NCBI GenBank assembly: GCA_024276605.1
Contig: JAJRWX010000008.1
Span: forward strand, 62,001-126,000
DNA length: 64,000 nt
Reading direction: 5' to 3'
Source of the DNA: Planctomycetota bacterium
GTDB taxonomy: Bacteria > Planctomycetota > Phycisphaerae > UBA1845
The translations under genes and the position numbers were made by a program. The notes beneath the pieces were generated by a model. The model saw nothing but the letters and a program-made list of their open reading frames with translations. It made no database searches and had not been told where the DNA came from. Position 1 is the first letter of the stretch. Each line of letters starts with the position of its first letter. This document shows, piece after piece, positions 42,795-52,767 of the stretch.

Positions 42795-44732
42795 ATGAGC
42801 CAACCTCAGCTTCTTTGGCAACCGTCACCGCAACGCATAGCGCAATCGCAAATGCACGCCTTTATGCTACTGGCGTCGAAAAAATATCATTTCGATGCCG
42901 ATTGGCCATCTCTACATGCTTGGTCGGTGAAACATCTGGACCAATTCTGGCAGGAGATGCTCGACTTCGCCGACATTGTTGCAGACGAACCGGCCATGTT
43001 TACTTGCATGGGTGAGGGCATGCTGTTAACGCAATGGTTTCCGGGGATGACGTTTAACTTTGCCCAACACCTGCTGAGATTTAACGACGATCATATCGCC
43101 ATCGCTGCAGAGGATGAGCGCGGACGATCGTGTACATTGACCTATCGTCAATTGCGTGAACAGGTAGCCCGATGTGCAACAGGATTGCGGTCTATCGGCG
43201 TACAGCGTGGGGACCGGGTAGTCGGTTATTTGCCCAACACGGTTGAAGCAATTATCGCCATGTTAGCCAGTGCGAGTATGGGAGCCGTTTGGTCATCCTG
43301 TTCGCCGGATTTTGGTATCAACGGGGTATTCGATCGCTTCGGTCAGATAGAACCCAAAGTACTTATCGCTGCGGATGGCTATACCTACAACGAAAAACGT
43401 ATCGACTGCTTTGAACGGGTTAAAGCTATCGTCGATCGTATTCCAAGTATTGAACAAGTCGTCATCGTACCCTTTGTTGAAGATGAGCCGGATTTGGGCG
43501 CATTGGACAAAGCGACTTCTTGGCCCAGTTTTCTTTCGAGCGAGGCTGAACTGGTTTTTGAGCAGCTTCCTTTCGATCATCCGCTTTACATCATGTATTC
43601 CTCGGGCACGACCGGCGTACCCAAGTGCATTATACATGGTGCAGGCGGAACGCTGTTGCAACATATGAAGGAGTTGATGCTGCACTGTGACTTGCGCCGC
43701 GAGGACAACATATTTTATTTTACGACCTGCGGCTGGATGATGTGGAATTGGCTGGTGAGTTCGCTTGGGGTTGGTGCGACTGTTGTTCTCTATGAAGGAA
43801 GCCCCGCTTATCCCTCTGTTGATCGACTCTGGCAAATGGCTGACAAGCTTGGTGTCACGATATTCGGTACGAGTCCCAAGTTCCTATCCGCTGGTGAAAA
43901 GGCGGGTCTTACGCCGGGTAAGCAACACGATTTATCCAAACTTCGTACCATACTTTCGACCGGGTCACCGCTGACGATCGAAAACTTCCGATGGGTTTAC
44001 GATAATATCAAAGAAGATGTGCAACTTTCCAGCATTTGTGGTGGTACGGATATTATTAGTTGTTTCATGCTGGGCAATCCGATATTGCCGGTCTATGCGG
44101 GTGAGATTCAATGCACGGGCCTTGGTATGGATGTGCATGCGTTCGATGCAGATGGTACATCAGTGATTGACCAAAAGGGTGAACTCGTCTGTTGCAGCCC
44201 GTTCCCATCTCAGCCGACGGGTTTTTGGCATGATCTCGATGGTAGCAAGTATACACGCGCTTATTTTGAACGCTTTCCCAATGTCTGGACACATGGTGAC
44301 TTTATCGAAATAACCAACCACGGCGGGGTTATCGTGTATGGTCGATCCGACGCTACGCTTAATCCCGGCGGTGTGCGTATTGGCACGGCTGAGATATATC
44401 GACAAGTCGAAAGCCTAGACGAGGTTGTTGATAGCGTAGTCATCGGTAAACGAACCCAAGACGCTGACGTGGAGGTATGCCTGTTTGTGGTATTGCGCGA
44501 TGGTGTGTCGCTCGATGATGAACTGATTGCGACGATCAAAAAGCAAGTGGCTGAGGGTGCCACCAAACGACACGTGCCTCGTCACATCAAACAAGTGTCC
44601 GCTGTTCCCTATACCATTAGCGGTAAGAAAGTAGAACTCGCCGTATCCAACATGATCCACGGCGAGCCGGTCCTAAACCGCGATGCTCTAGCTAATCCCG
44701 AGGCGTTGGAGCAGTATAGGGACATTATTTAA
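42795..44732 (+). CDS. Acetoacetyl-CoA synthetase
   Basis: Acyl-adenylate-forming enzyme: acetoacetate + ATP + CoA to acetoacetyl-CoA, feeding ketone-body or polyhydroxybutyrate metabolism. 645 residues. The AMP-binding P-loop is YSSGTTGVPKCIIHG near residue 270. Further motifs are FYFTTCGWMMWNWLVSSL, SICGGTDIISCF and the hinge YGRSDATLNPGGVRIGTAE. The GWMMWN box and SICGGTD separate acetoacetyl- from acetyl-CoA synthetase. C-terminal catalytic lysine in ISGKKVE. ATG 42795 has GAGAAGGG about 11 bases upstream. Confidence 0.9.
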   Translation: MSQPQLLWQPSPQRIAQSQMHAFMLLASKKYHFDADWPSLHAWSVKHLDQFWQEMLDFADIVADEPAMFTCMGEGMLLTQWFPGMTFNFAQHLLRFNDDHIAIAAEDERGRSCTLTYRQLREQVARCATGLRSIGVQRGDRVVGYLPNTVEAIIAMLASASMGAVWSSCSPDFGINGVFDRFGQIEPKVLIAADGYTYNEKRIDCFERVKAIVDRIPSIEQVVIVPFVEDEPDLGALDKATSWPSFLSSEAELVFEQLPFDHPLYIMYSSGTTGVPKCIIHGAGGTLLQHMKELMLHCDLRREDNIFYFTTCGWMMWNWLVSSLGVGATVVLYEGSPAYPSVDRLWQMADKLGVTIFGTSPKFLSAGEKAGLTPGKQHDLSKLRTILSTGSPLTIENFRWVYDNIKEDVQLSSICGGTDIISCFMLGNPILPVYAGEIQCTGLGMDVHAFDADGTSVIDQKGELVCCSPFPSQPTGFWHDLDGSKYTRAYFERFPNVWTHGDFIEITNHGGVIVYGRSDATLNPGGVRIGTAEIYRQVESLDEVVDSVVIGKRTQDADVEVCLFVVLRDGVSLDDELIATIKKQVAEGATKRHVPRHIKQVSAVPYTISGKKVELAVSNMIHGEPVLNRDALANPEALEQYRDII

Positions 44733-44763
44733 TCAAGGGTTATTGGCTGGTAAAAAAGAATTA

Positions 44764-45192
44764 TCATCTGTGTACGGTCATGGAAAAGGGCCCCAATACT
44801 TCTAAACAAGATTCTGCAAGATTGAATTGCAATTCATCGGTGTCCCTACGGTTATCTGAGCGCAGATTTGTGATTTCAACGTGTCCTGGCTTATTCTCAT
44901 CCGGGCATGGTTCAATAATGGCACCTAAAGCACGGACATCACCTGCACGTAGAACAGCAATAAAGTATTTGGCCTCTCGATCGTTTTCTGCCACTTGTTG
45001 AGGACGGATGTATTTGGCGCGGTATAGTGACAACCCTGTCAGGTCAAATTTATGATTTGGTCGAAATGCTTTCGGCGAAGGGTTTGGGTCAATGTCTGGA
45101 TTATAGTAGTTCAGTTGCTTGTTAGTACTAATGCGACGATAGAGTAGCTCATCGTCAGAGATTGGATCGTATGCCTCAGTCATTTGAAGCAT
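44764..45192 (-). CDS. Small hypothetical, third gene of the TIGR04255 cassette
   Basis: 142 residues; ATG 45192 directly abuts the TAA of the previous gene, with a second ATG at 45183. It has no signal peptide. Recognisable text is ISDDELLYRRI, then LSLYRAKYI and YFIAVLRAGDVRALGAI, a pattern shared by hypothetical proteins. Probably cytoplasmic and co-expressed with the two upstream genes. No function is assigned. Confidence 0.7.
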   Translation of the reverse strand: MLQMTEAYDPISDDELLYRRISTNKQLNYYNPDIDPNPSPKAFRPNHKFDLTGLSLYRAKYIRPQQVAENDREAKYFIAVLRAGDVRALGAIIEPCPDENKPGHVEITNLRSDNRRDTDELQFNLAESCLEVLGPFSMTVHR

Positions 45193-45636
45193 TTAATCCA
45201 TAAAAAGCGGTGGAACCGAAAAGTTTTCTCTGGCGACCAACTTAGAGTTTTGAAAGGTGAGGAGTTCAACGATGCCTTCAGCTAGGAAATTGAGCGACTG
45301 GAAACCCGACTCAGATTTTCGTTCGAATGATATACCACCTTCACCATCCGGTACAATACGTAATGGAGGGGCTAGGCCTGCATCTCTGGATTCACGTGCT
45401 AGGCGACATGCCAAGTGGATGATAGATTTTGATGGCGGCTTAATTTCGGTGGTGTCAAACAGACTGGGATTTCTGCCCCATTCGACCAAGTAATTATCGA
45501 TCCAGAAGTCCCACTTTTGCGAACGGTTGTGTCCATCAGCATGTGTAGATGAAAGCTCATCATGGGATGCGCCCTTAGTCTGTAAGGGTGGGGACATGAT
45601 CTCAGTTATAGTGATATTCGCTTCAACCGTCGTCAT
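45193..45636 (-). CDS. Small hypothetical, second gene of the TIGR04255 cassette
   Basis: 147 residues. The N-terminal 50 residues look disordered. The C-terminal half has RESRDAGLAPPLRIVPDGEG, then GISFERKSE and a final LLTFQNSKLVARENFSV, suggesting a small alpha/beta fold. ATG 45636 overlaps the TIGR04255 stop by 14 bases, so it is coupled to that gene. No family recognised. Confidence 0.7.
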   Translation of the reverse strand: MTTVEANITITEIMSPPLQTKGASHDELSSTHADGHNRSQKWDFWIDNYLVEWGRNPSLFDTTEIKPPSKSIIHLACRLARESRDAGLAPPLRIVPDGEGGISFERKSESGFQSLNFLAEGIVELLTFQNSKLVARENFSVPPLFMD

Positions 45637-46444
45637 TGGATGGCTCCCAATAGTTGTGTGCTTCTTGCGAAGTTAGATCTACGAACGAAAGAACGATGGT
45701 CTCGTGGCCTAGGTCCAGGCCGTCTCCGAAAGACAACGAATCAGACAAAGGGCCTCGTGCCGTTAGTTGCATACGAATGATTTCTTTGTCATCTTTCTCA
45801 GAGGGTTTCCCATGTTTTATTTCCACGTGAAGACGCCCGCGTTGCGGTGGTATTTCGTAGTGCCATTCCCCCTCTATGCTTTCGATCGTAGCCATTCGCA
45901 TTTTAGGTGTTACTGAAAATAACCCTCGGAATAACTTGGATACATCTGACAGATCATTCCACACAGTGCCCTGTCGGATGTGATTGACATAAGTCACCTC
46001 CCATTGATTGGGTTTTAGATCACCAAGATTATTGGCACTAACGAAATCAAGGAATGATTGGTACACCGTATCGAACCGTTCTTTTACTAGTGTATATCGT
46101 GGGTAGGAGGCATTCTCGGTACTGATCCAATTGAAATGCAGGCGCCCGTTCTGAATTTGAATCATCTGCGTCTTGTCTTGGTTTTGAAATCGTAAACGAC
46201 AAGATGGATCCTGGGAAATCGAAAAGTGACTGCCAAACAGCGACCAAGACTGTTCGCCACCAAAATGTTCATATACCGGTGGAATCGCTGATGCGTGCTT
46301 CGCAATAGGCCAACCCTCTTGTATGCCAGCCCAGAAAGCGCCTAATTGTGCATTAGTAAGCGCCCGCAACGGAGCAAACTGAACGCCGAGAACCGTTTCA
46401 ATAACTGGTGGGCGTTTGAACGATGGTAGTTTGGTTTTAGTCAT
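45623..46444 (-). CDS. TIGR04255 family protein
   Basis: About 273 residues from ATG 46444 (a TTG five codons upstream is less likely). The N-terminus PPVIETVLGVQFAPLRALTN, then LGAFWAGIQEGWPIA, matches the TIGR04255 pattern. The remainder is mostly beta, with WEVTYVNHI near the middle and GHETIVLSFVDLT near the end. No signal or TM segment. First of three tightly overlapping minus-strand genes. Function of the family is unknown; the compact layout suggests a single unit, perhaps acquired. Confidence 0.8.
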   Translation of the reverse strand: MTKTKLPSFKRPPVIETVLGVQFAPLRALTNAQLGAFWAGIQEGWPIAKHASAIPPVYEHFGGEQSWSLFGSHFSISQDPSCRLRFQNQDKTQMIQIQNGRLHFNWISTENASYPRYTLVKERFDTVYQSFLDFVSANNLGDLKPNQWEVTYVNHIRQGTVWNDLSDVSKLFRGLFSVTPKMRMATIESIEGEWHYEIPPQRGRLHVEIKHGKPSEKDDKEIIRMQLTARGPLSDSLSFGDGLDLGHETIVLSFVDLTSQEAHNYWEPSNDDG

Positions 46445-46655
46445 TTGAACTTCTACCAATTAACCTTGGCATTTTGCATCGAGAATCCAATAGGCGTAAG
46501 ATTGTTCTAGGGTGCTGTGTGCAATCCTACACCATTACAGTATATCGCCCAATCTTGCTCTCGTCCTCAAGGACTTGTAACTCTATGTCACGATTTGGAG
46601 TGAAGTTGGCCAATACGTCTATCGAGTGTCGTCTCTTTGATTATCACCTAATAAG

Positions 46656-47948
46656 TCAATCTGTGATTTTCGTCGTTTCTGCTGCATATAGCAGTACGAA
46701 TCTACGGTAGTAGGCGATCATCAAACACGTTAGCGGGATGGCTAAGAGTAAGCCCAAAAAGCCGAGTAACTTGCCCCAGATAAAGACGCCGAGCAATATG
46801 GCTACCGGACTAAGCCCGGTTGTTTTGCCCATCACGCGCGGTGTGATGAGCGTATCTTGAATGAGTTGAGCCACGGCAAATACAGCCAGGGTTAGCAGCA
46901 CCGACATCGCAAAACTGGAATCCTGCTCCACGGCCCGCAGTCCGGCTAACAGTATGGCGGGTACAGTTCCGACGGTTTGCAGATAGGGTACCATGTTCAA
47001 CAGTCCGATCAGTAACCCCAACGGTACAGCCATAGGAAGTCCGATGAGTGTGAAACCGATGATAAAAAGAATCGCCATGAGCATGGCTACGAGGGACTGA
47101 CCGCGAAAATAGCGACGCATGGCTGCGTTAAATTGTTGCAGAAAATCGACGATCGAATCTCGGTATTGTGGAGGAAGAAATGTCTGCCAGGTTTTTTGGT
47201 AGCTGGGAAAATCCAACAATAAAAAGATAAGATACAGCAAGACAATAATTAGCCCGGTCAAACCCAGCAGCAAATTAATGCCAAAACTTAATATGGACCA
47301 TCCTCCCTTGACCACACGCTTAGCCGTTTCAATCATCAGTAGACTGAACTGGTCTGACCTGGAATATTCAATTAAATTATCAAGCTGTGTTCCGAGATAG
47401 GTTCCTTCCATTTGATGGCGTAGCAAAGCAAACCGCTGGGGACGATCCATGGTAGCGGCGTCTCGTCGATACAGCTCCCATCCCTCTCTCAACTCAGACC
47501 AACCAATAGCGGTTTTTTGTTTAGACTTTGCCGGCTCGGTATCATCATCCGCCTTAATTTCTGCATGGGTATCAGGTTTAGAGGGTGTAACATGTGCTGA
47601 GCTGGCGGTGGTGGCTTGTCCGAAATCATCGCGCAGTTGGATCAAGCTTTTCTGAAATCGACCGACTTGACTGAGCATGAGTGGCACAATGAGCACCACC
47701 ATCGATGCGCCGATGACGGTAAGCCCGGTAAGTGTAATGGCCACAGCCGTGCTACGCTTGCCGGTCTTTTTCTCAAACATGGTGACCAGCGGATTGAGCA
47801 AATATGCCAGCACAACCGCAGCAGCAAAGGGCAGAAGCACATCGGCTAAGTGGCGAATCAGCAAAAAGACCACGACGAGCACGATCGCGCTGAGCACCAT
47901 CCGTACCACGCGGTCGAAGGTGTACTTGGATTGGTCTTCAGTCATCAT
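46656..47948 (-). CDS. AI-2E / PerM family transporter-like membrane protein
   Basis: 430 residues with about eight TM helices, two at the N-terminus (LSAIVLVVVFLLIRHL; LPFAAAVVLAYLLNP) and the rest after residue 200. A charged soluble loop of about 90 residues (EIKADDDTEPAKSK) separates them. The family C-terminal signature reads IGLLNMVPYLQTVGTVPA, then QDTLITPRVMGKTTGLSPV. Named for AI-2 export in E. coli, but most members have other or unknown substrates, including Na+/H+ antiport. ATG 47948 with GAGAGG upstream. Confidence 0.9.
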   Translation of the reverse strand: MMTEDQSKYTFDRVVRMVLSAIVLVVVFLLIRHLADVLLPFAAAVVLAYLLNPLVTMFEKKTGKRSTAVAITLTGLTVIGASMVVLIVPLMLSQVGRFQKSLIQLRDDFGQATTASSAHVTPSKPDTHAEIKADDDTEPAKSKQKTAIGWSELREGWELYRRDAATMDRPQRFALLRHQMEGTYLGTQLDNLIEYSRSDQFSLLMIETAKRVVKGGWSILSFGINLLLGLTGLIIVLLYLIFLLLDFPSYQKTWQTFLPPQYRDSIVDFLQQFNAAMRRYFRGQSLVAMLMAILFIIGFTLIGLPMAVPLGLLIGLLNMVPYLQTVGTVPAILLAGLRAVEQDSSFAMSVLLTLAVFAVAQLIQDTLITPRVMGKTTGLSPVAILLGVFIWGKLLGFLGLLLAIPLTCLMIAYYRRFVLLYAAETTKITD

Positions 47949-48052
47949 GTTGACCTCTCATAAGGTGAATTGAACCCGTATCATCGCAGCTTGGCAATCT
48001 CAACAACGATTGCCTTGTGAAATAATGTAGTCTTGTCTCGCCGGATGCTATT

Positions 48053-49045
48053 TCAAGGGACATGAATATGCCGGCTTCTGCGAATAGGTTCTTGACCGGG
48101 GTTGTCGATAGTGACGGTTACGAGGTATCGGCCCGGTTTGGCATAGGTGTGTACAGGCTCTGCGACCGGCGCACTATCGCCATCACCAAACGTCCATTCG
48201 TATCGCCGAGGTTCTAACGAAGTTCGCAGGAAAAACTTCACATCCAACGGTCCGCCGCCGGGCACAGGCAATTGACGGATCACGGCCCAGGGGTGCTCAC
48301 GGATGACATCCTCGAAAAATTCTACATCGTAGCGCCGCCCATCGGTATTGGTAGACGCGGTTCGGTCCTCATCCAGTGTCACGCCGTGCGAGCGAAGCCA
48401 TGTCGCACAAGCCTGACCCTTTTTACCCCATAATATATCATCAATACTATATTGCAGGTACACGGGTTGGGCGTGGTCGATATCGTCGTCAGCTTCGCGC
48501 ATTACTTCCACAATAAATTTTGGCTGTGCTAGTGATATGGCACGAAACAACTCCGGGTGTCGCAGGCCGGTATGAAGGGCAGCGTGAACACCTTTCCCCC
48601 AACCGGCGATAAAGATGCGATCTTTGGATATGTTGTGTCCAGCGCGAATATGGTTGATCACGCCTAGCAGGTGTTTCTCATCTGCCTGTAGTTGTTGAAT
48701 ATAGGCTTCGGCCTTTTTGGGGCTAACACGGTGAGCGCTGGTAAGTTCCGGTGCAACCACTAGGAAGCCGCGCGACTCAGCCAACCTGGTCCACTGACGA
48801 AGCTGTTTATTCGGTGAATCCCCAAAGCCACCGTGACACACGACGATCAAAGGCCAGGATTGGTTGCGATCGTATCCGGCGGGGCGATACAGTAAGTATT
48901 GTCCACCGTAACGAGGTTCGACGGCCTGTAATATCGGTTCAGGTACGGAGGGGTCAATCAGGCTCGCGCAACCATAGCCGTTACACGCTAGCAATCCAAG
49001 CAAGGTGCTATAACACATCTTCACGATATATGATCGACGTAACAT
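48053..49045 (-). CDS. Alpha/beta-hydrolase-like lipoprotein with PKD domain; nucleophile replaced
   Basis: 330 residues. Lipobox LLGLLAC with Cys21. The esterase-like core has PLIVVCHGGFG (oxyanion strand) and, where G-x-S-x-G is expected, IAGWGKGVHAAL, so the nucleophilic Ser is a Lys. A PKD-like domain is at the C-terminus (YEWTFGDGDSAPV, HTYAKPGRYLVTVTID). Probably a binding protein or pseudo-enzyme anchored in an envelope membrane. It lies next to pheT but has no obvious link to it. Confidence 0.75.
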   Translation of the reverse strand: MLRRSYIVKMCYSTLLGLLACNGYGCASLIDPSVPEPILQAVEPRYGGQYLLYRPAGYDRNQSWPLIVVCHGGFGDSPNKQLRQWTRLAESRGFLVVAPELTSAHRVSPKKAEAYIQQLQADEKHLLGVINHIRAGHNISKDRIFIAGWGKGVHAALHTGLRHPELFRAISLAQPKFIVEVMREADDDIDHAQPVYLQYSIDDILWGKKGQACATWLRSHGVTLDEDRTASTNTDGRRYDVEFFEDVIREHPWAVIRQLPVPGGGPLDVKFFLRTSLEPRRYEWTFGDGDSAPVAEPVHTYAKPGRYLVTVTIDNPGQEPIRRSRHIHVP

Positions 49046-49089
49046 CTCTGCCCATCCTTACGCTGCCGGTGCTACAACAGTCGCAACAA

Positions 49090-51492
49090 TTATTTTCGCA
49101 GTGCATAGCCGAGCTTCGCTATGTACGATTCAAACGCATTTAGGAATCCGTTCGTATCCTCGTCAGATAGGGTTCTTTCATGGCTTCCAATGATCGTGCG
49201 AAACGTCAGGCTACGCTGACCTTTATCGATCGAGTCACCTTCGTAACTGTCTACGAACCGTATTTGTTTTAGTAAATCATGTTCAAACCCTGCCATCTGA
49301 TCGGCTACTTCGGTATAGCAAATTGAAGCCGGGACGAGAACCGAAAAATCCATATCGATCTGAGGATGATCAGGGATGGTCCCCAATGTTTCCGTGGTCG
49401 CCGTTAGCGATACTAATTCATCGAGTCTAAGTTCAGCGATAGCAATTGACCAAACGCTCAGGTGCTCATCCATGGCTCGTCTTGTCGCAGGATTCACGAC
49501 AGACAAACGTCCGATGTTGATGTCGCCTACGTTAACGGTCGCGGTGTGATGCGGATTTTCCCACGGGCACTCATCCAATGCCGTGGTTGTCGTATACGCA
49601 ACCTGTTGACCGAATCGCAGCCATGCCCACTGACGAATCGCACGTTTGATATGGTTCAGGCAGGCGCTTTCTTGTTTTTTACCGCGACAGGCACTCACCA
49701 GCGCCAGATGGCGGTGCTCTTGGTCGCCTGCTTTATGAGGCTCAAACACGCTACCCAATTCCATCAGATTGAACGAAGAAAAGTGAAATCGATTGCGTTG
49801 CACAGCCGCTAACATGCCGGGCATGAGCAGACGACGTAACTGATGAAGGCCCTGAGCGGAGGGGTTATGCAACTCGATACAATGACCCGCTTGAGCGCCC
49901 AACTGTTTGAGCCAATCCGAGTTGTACCAGATATACATGTTGATCTCATGGAAACGCTCAGCCGTGCAAAAAAACTCAAGCGAACGCATTTCCAGTTCAT
50001 GCAGCGGGTTCATCTCGAAATCGCGCATAGCCACACATGGCATCGACGGTTCGACGGCGTCAAAGCCGACGCGACGTACAATTTCTTCGATCACATCCGC
50101 TTCGATAGACACATCACCCGTGGCGCGAAAAGAGGGGACGACCACGCGCCAGGCACTACCATCCTCTTCGACGGAAAATCCCAACGGTGTCAATAGTTTG
50201 ACAGCCTCATCTCGACTGCACGGGCGACCTAGTGTTCGCTCAACGTGTTTTGGATTTACCGTCACAGTGATCGGGGCTGGTTTGCCGGGATAATTGTCCG
50301 AAAGCCGACACGTGAGCTTCATCTGAGGATACATATCCTTAGCCAATAGATGAAACCGTTGGATCGATAGTATGGTGTTCGCCGGGTCCAGGGATTTTTC
50401 AAATCGCGCTGCAGCGTCGGTGCGAAGCGCTAGTCTGTGCGCGGTGCGACGAATAGTAGCCGGATTCCAATTGGCTGATTCCAGGAGTAACGAATCCGTA
50501 GTATCCACAACCTCGGTATCCAACCCACCCATCACCCCGGCTAGCGACAATGACTTACCCTGAGATTGCACCACAAGCATGTCCTTGGTCAGCGTGCGTT
50601 CCATGCCGTCCAGCGTTTGAAGAGTCTCAGCATCAAGAGCCCAGTTCACCTCAATGTCCGGCACGTGATCAGCGTCAAAAGCGTGCATGGGTTGACCTAA
50701 ATCAGCCATGACATAGTTGGTTAAATCAACCAAACTGGAAATAGGTCTCATACCAATTCGACCGATGCGAAGCTGCATCCACAATGGTGCTGGTATGGTC
50801 GGAACACCCACTAAACGTAGCGCTGTAAAGCGGCGACACGCATGAGGGTCAGCAATGGTAATGGCTACTTCCGGTAAATCGGGTGAGGACAACTCGTTTT
50901 CAGGCGTCACCGGATACGGCGATAAAGGCAGGGAGTAAATCGCAGCGATCTCACGAGCCATGCCATAATGTCCCCAAAGATCGGGACGGTGGGTGATCGA
51001 TTTATTATCAATCTCAATCACCCAATCCTCGAACAGTTCTGCGGGCAATGCCTGGCCAGGTTGAAATTCGTCACTCAGAAATACGGCTTCCTGCATGGCG
51101 AGTGTGATGCCGAGGGCTTCACCGGGTAGGATCATACCTTCGCTAGGTGAACCGGCTACCGTGGTTGCTTTGATGGTACCCGTGGCTGCGACAGAGGCGC
51201 CCACTGGTGCAAACACGATATTGGAGCCGACATGTAACACAGGGGCAGCCGTGGTTGTGCGCACGGTATTTCCCTCACCGACATCAAGCTCGACCAGTCG
51301 TAAGTTGCGTTTTTCTGGTAGCTCAGTGGCAGATAACACTTTGGCGGTGATTAAGCCTTGGGCGTCGATGTGAATCGGCTCTATCTTTTCAACCTCAGCC
51401 GTCGATACCGTCACGCGCTCGGCAAGCTCGCGCGGATCTAGGTCTGATGGTAAATCAACGAAGTCGCGAATCCATTGAAGTGAAATAAGCAT
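49090..51492 (-). CDS. pheT: Phenylalanyl-tRNA synthetase beta subunit
   Basis: Beta chain of the alpha2beta2 enzyme; tRNA binding, editing and structural roles. The 800 residues are normal. N-terminus MLISLQWIRDFVDLPSDL, B3/B4 editing region with DNKSITHRPDLWGHYGMARE, B5, the synthetase-like B6/7 region, and a C-terminal FDX-ACB anticodon-binding domain (VDSYEGDSIDKGQRSLTFR). It starts at ATG 51492, 38 bases after pheS, in the usual order pheS-pheT. Secure. Confidence 0.96.
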   Translation of the reverse strand: MLISLQWIRDFVDLPSDLDPRELAERVTVSTAEVEKIEPIHIDAQGLITAKVLSATELPEKRNLRLVELDVGEGNTVRTTTAAPVLHVGSNIVFAPVGASVAATGTIKATTVAGSPSEGMILPGEALGITLAMQEAVFLSDEFQPGQALPAELFEDWVIEIDNKSITHRPDLWGHYGMAREIAAIYSLPLSPYPVTPENELSSPDLPEVAITIADPHACRRFTALRLVGVPTIPAPLWMQLRIGRIGMRPISSLVDLTNYVMADLGQPMHAFDADHVPDIEVNWALDAETLQTLDGMERTLTKDMLVVQSQGKSLSLAGVMGGLDTEVVDTTDSLLLESANWNPATIRRTAHRLALRTDAAARFEKSLDPANTILSIQRFHLLAKDMYPQMKLTCRLSDNYPGKPAPITVTVNPKHVERTLGRPCSRDEAVKLLTPLGFSVEEDGSAWRVVVPSFRATGDVSIEADVIEEIVRRVGFDAVEPSMPCVAMRDFEMNPLHELEMRSLEFFCTAERFHEINMYIWYNSDWLKQLGAQAGHCIELHNPSAQGLHQLRRLLMPGMLAAVQRNRFHFSSFNLMELGSVFEPHKAGDQEHRHLALVSACRGKKQESACLNHIKRAIRQWAWLRFGQQVAYTTTTALDECPWENPHHTATVNVGDINIGRLSVVNPATRRAMDEHLSVWSIAIAELRLDELVSLTATTETLGTIPDHPQIDMDFSVLVPASICYTEVADQMAGFEHDLLKQIRFVDSYEGDSIDKGQRSLTFRTIIGSHERTLSDEDTNGFLNAFESYIAKLGYALRK

Positions 51493-51530
51493 ATATATTC
51501 GCCGGGCAATCAGGTCTTATCGCAACGAGA

Positions 51531-52607
51531 TCAAGTCGTTTTGTTCATCAGCGTTGGACCACCCAATCGCTGCGGGCACACAATCGGTCGTAAATCACCG
51601 CTGTTGAGCACACGTATATCTCGAATACCGTATTTCATCATGGCTAATCGCGTCAGACCAAGTCCGAAGGCAAAGCCGCTATATCGATGCGGGTCAATAC
51701 CACCGGCCACTAGCACGTTGGGATGCACCATGCCCGCCGGAAGTATTTCAATCCAACCTGACTGCTTACACGTCGCACAACCCTGGCCATCGCATATCTG
51801 GCAGTTCATGTCAATTTCCAAACCAGGCTCGACGAAGGGAAAAAATCCCGGGCGCACGCGCAGCTTCACATCTCGCTGCATCACTTCGCGCAATAGTGCT
51901 TTGGACATGGCGATGAGGTTGGGTATTGAAATCTCATCGTCGATGACCAAGCCTTCGACCTGATGAAACGTATTCTCGTGCGAGGCGTCCAATGTTTCGT
52001 ATCTAAAGCATCGCCCCGGCGCAATAATCCGCAATGGCGCACCAAACTTTTTCATGGCTCGATGCTGAACAGGCGACGTATGCGTGCGCAACACCTTACC
52101 ATTGTTAAGCCAAAAAGTGTCTTGCATATCCCTGGCGGGGTGATCCGCAGGAATGTTGAGGGCGTCAAAATTATTGTATTCCGCCTCCATTTCCGGGCCG
52201 GCTTCCACCGTAAAACCAAACCGCTCGAAGATTCGCTCGATTTCAAGTTGAACCATGGTGACCGGATGCAAACTGCCCATCGATTCGACTGATCCGGGAA
52301 GCGTGGGATCGACAGCCGAAGTGTTCTGGGATTCTTTAGTCAGGGTCTCGCGCTGGATCTCATCGAGGCGGGCGTCGATCATCGCCTTGGCTTTGGCTTT
52401 AGCTTCATTGATGATCTGCCCCACTTGACCACGCTGCTCGGGGGGGTAGTTACGAATGTTTTTTAGCAGCAAACCAATCGAGCCTTGCTTACCTAGCACG
52501 CTACTCTCGAAGCTGCGGACACAGTCAATCTGATCCAGTTCGCACACCCCGGATGATACTTGAAGCTCGATCTGCACAAGTTGTTTACGTAGTTCGTCGA
52601 GTGTCAC
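51531..52607 (-). CDS. pheS: Phenylalanyl-tRNA synthetase alpha subunit
   Basis: Catalytic chain that charges tRNA(Phe). 358 residues. N-terminal coiled coil, then LGKQGSIGLLLKNI, motif 2 in GRCFRYETLDASHENTFHQ, a Cys cluster (CQICDGQGCATCKQSGW) usual in many PheS, and motif 3 FAFGLGLTRLAMMKYGI. The start is GTG 52607, with only a weak Shine-Dalgarno. Secure. Confidence 0.96.
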   Translation of the reverse strand: MTLDELRKQLVQIELQVSSGVCELDQIDCVRSFESSVLGKQGSIGLLLKNIRNYPPEQRGQVGQIINEAKAKAKAMIDARLDEIQRETLTKESQNTSAVDPTLPGSVESMGSLHPVTMVQLEIERIFERFGFTVEAGPEMEAEYNNFDALNIPADHPARDMQDTFWLNNGKVLRTHTSPVQHRAMKKFGAPLRIIAPGRCFRYETLDASHENTFHQVEGLVIDDEISIPNLIAMSKALLREVMQRDVKLRVRPGFFPFVEPGLEIDMNCQICDGQGCATCKQSGWIEILPAGMVHPNVLVAGGIDPHRYSGFAFGLGLTRLAMMKYGIRDIRVLNSGDLRPIVCPQRLGGPTLMNKTT

Positions 52608-52767
52608 GTCTTATCCAAGAAAGCCTACTCCCCATCGATACGCTATCGCTTCGACGGGTGTATCCGCGCAAAGAGAAACTTACGCGGGCAAGCTTAGACG
52701 CCTCCTATATCCTTGGCAAGAACCCCTGACCAACCAATAAAAAAGGGGGTGCATGACAAAATTGGCG

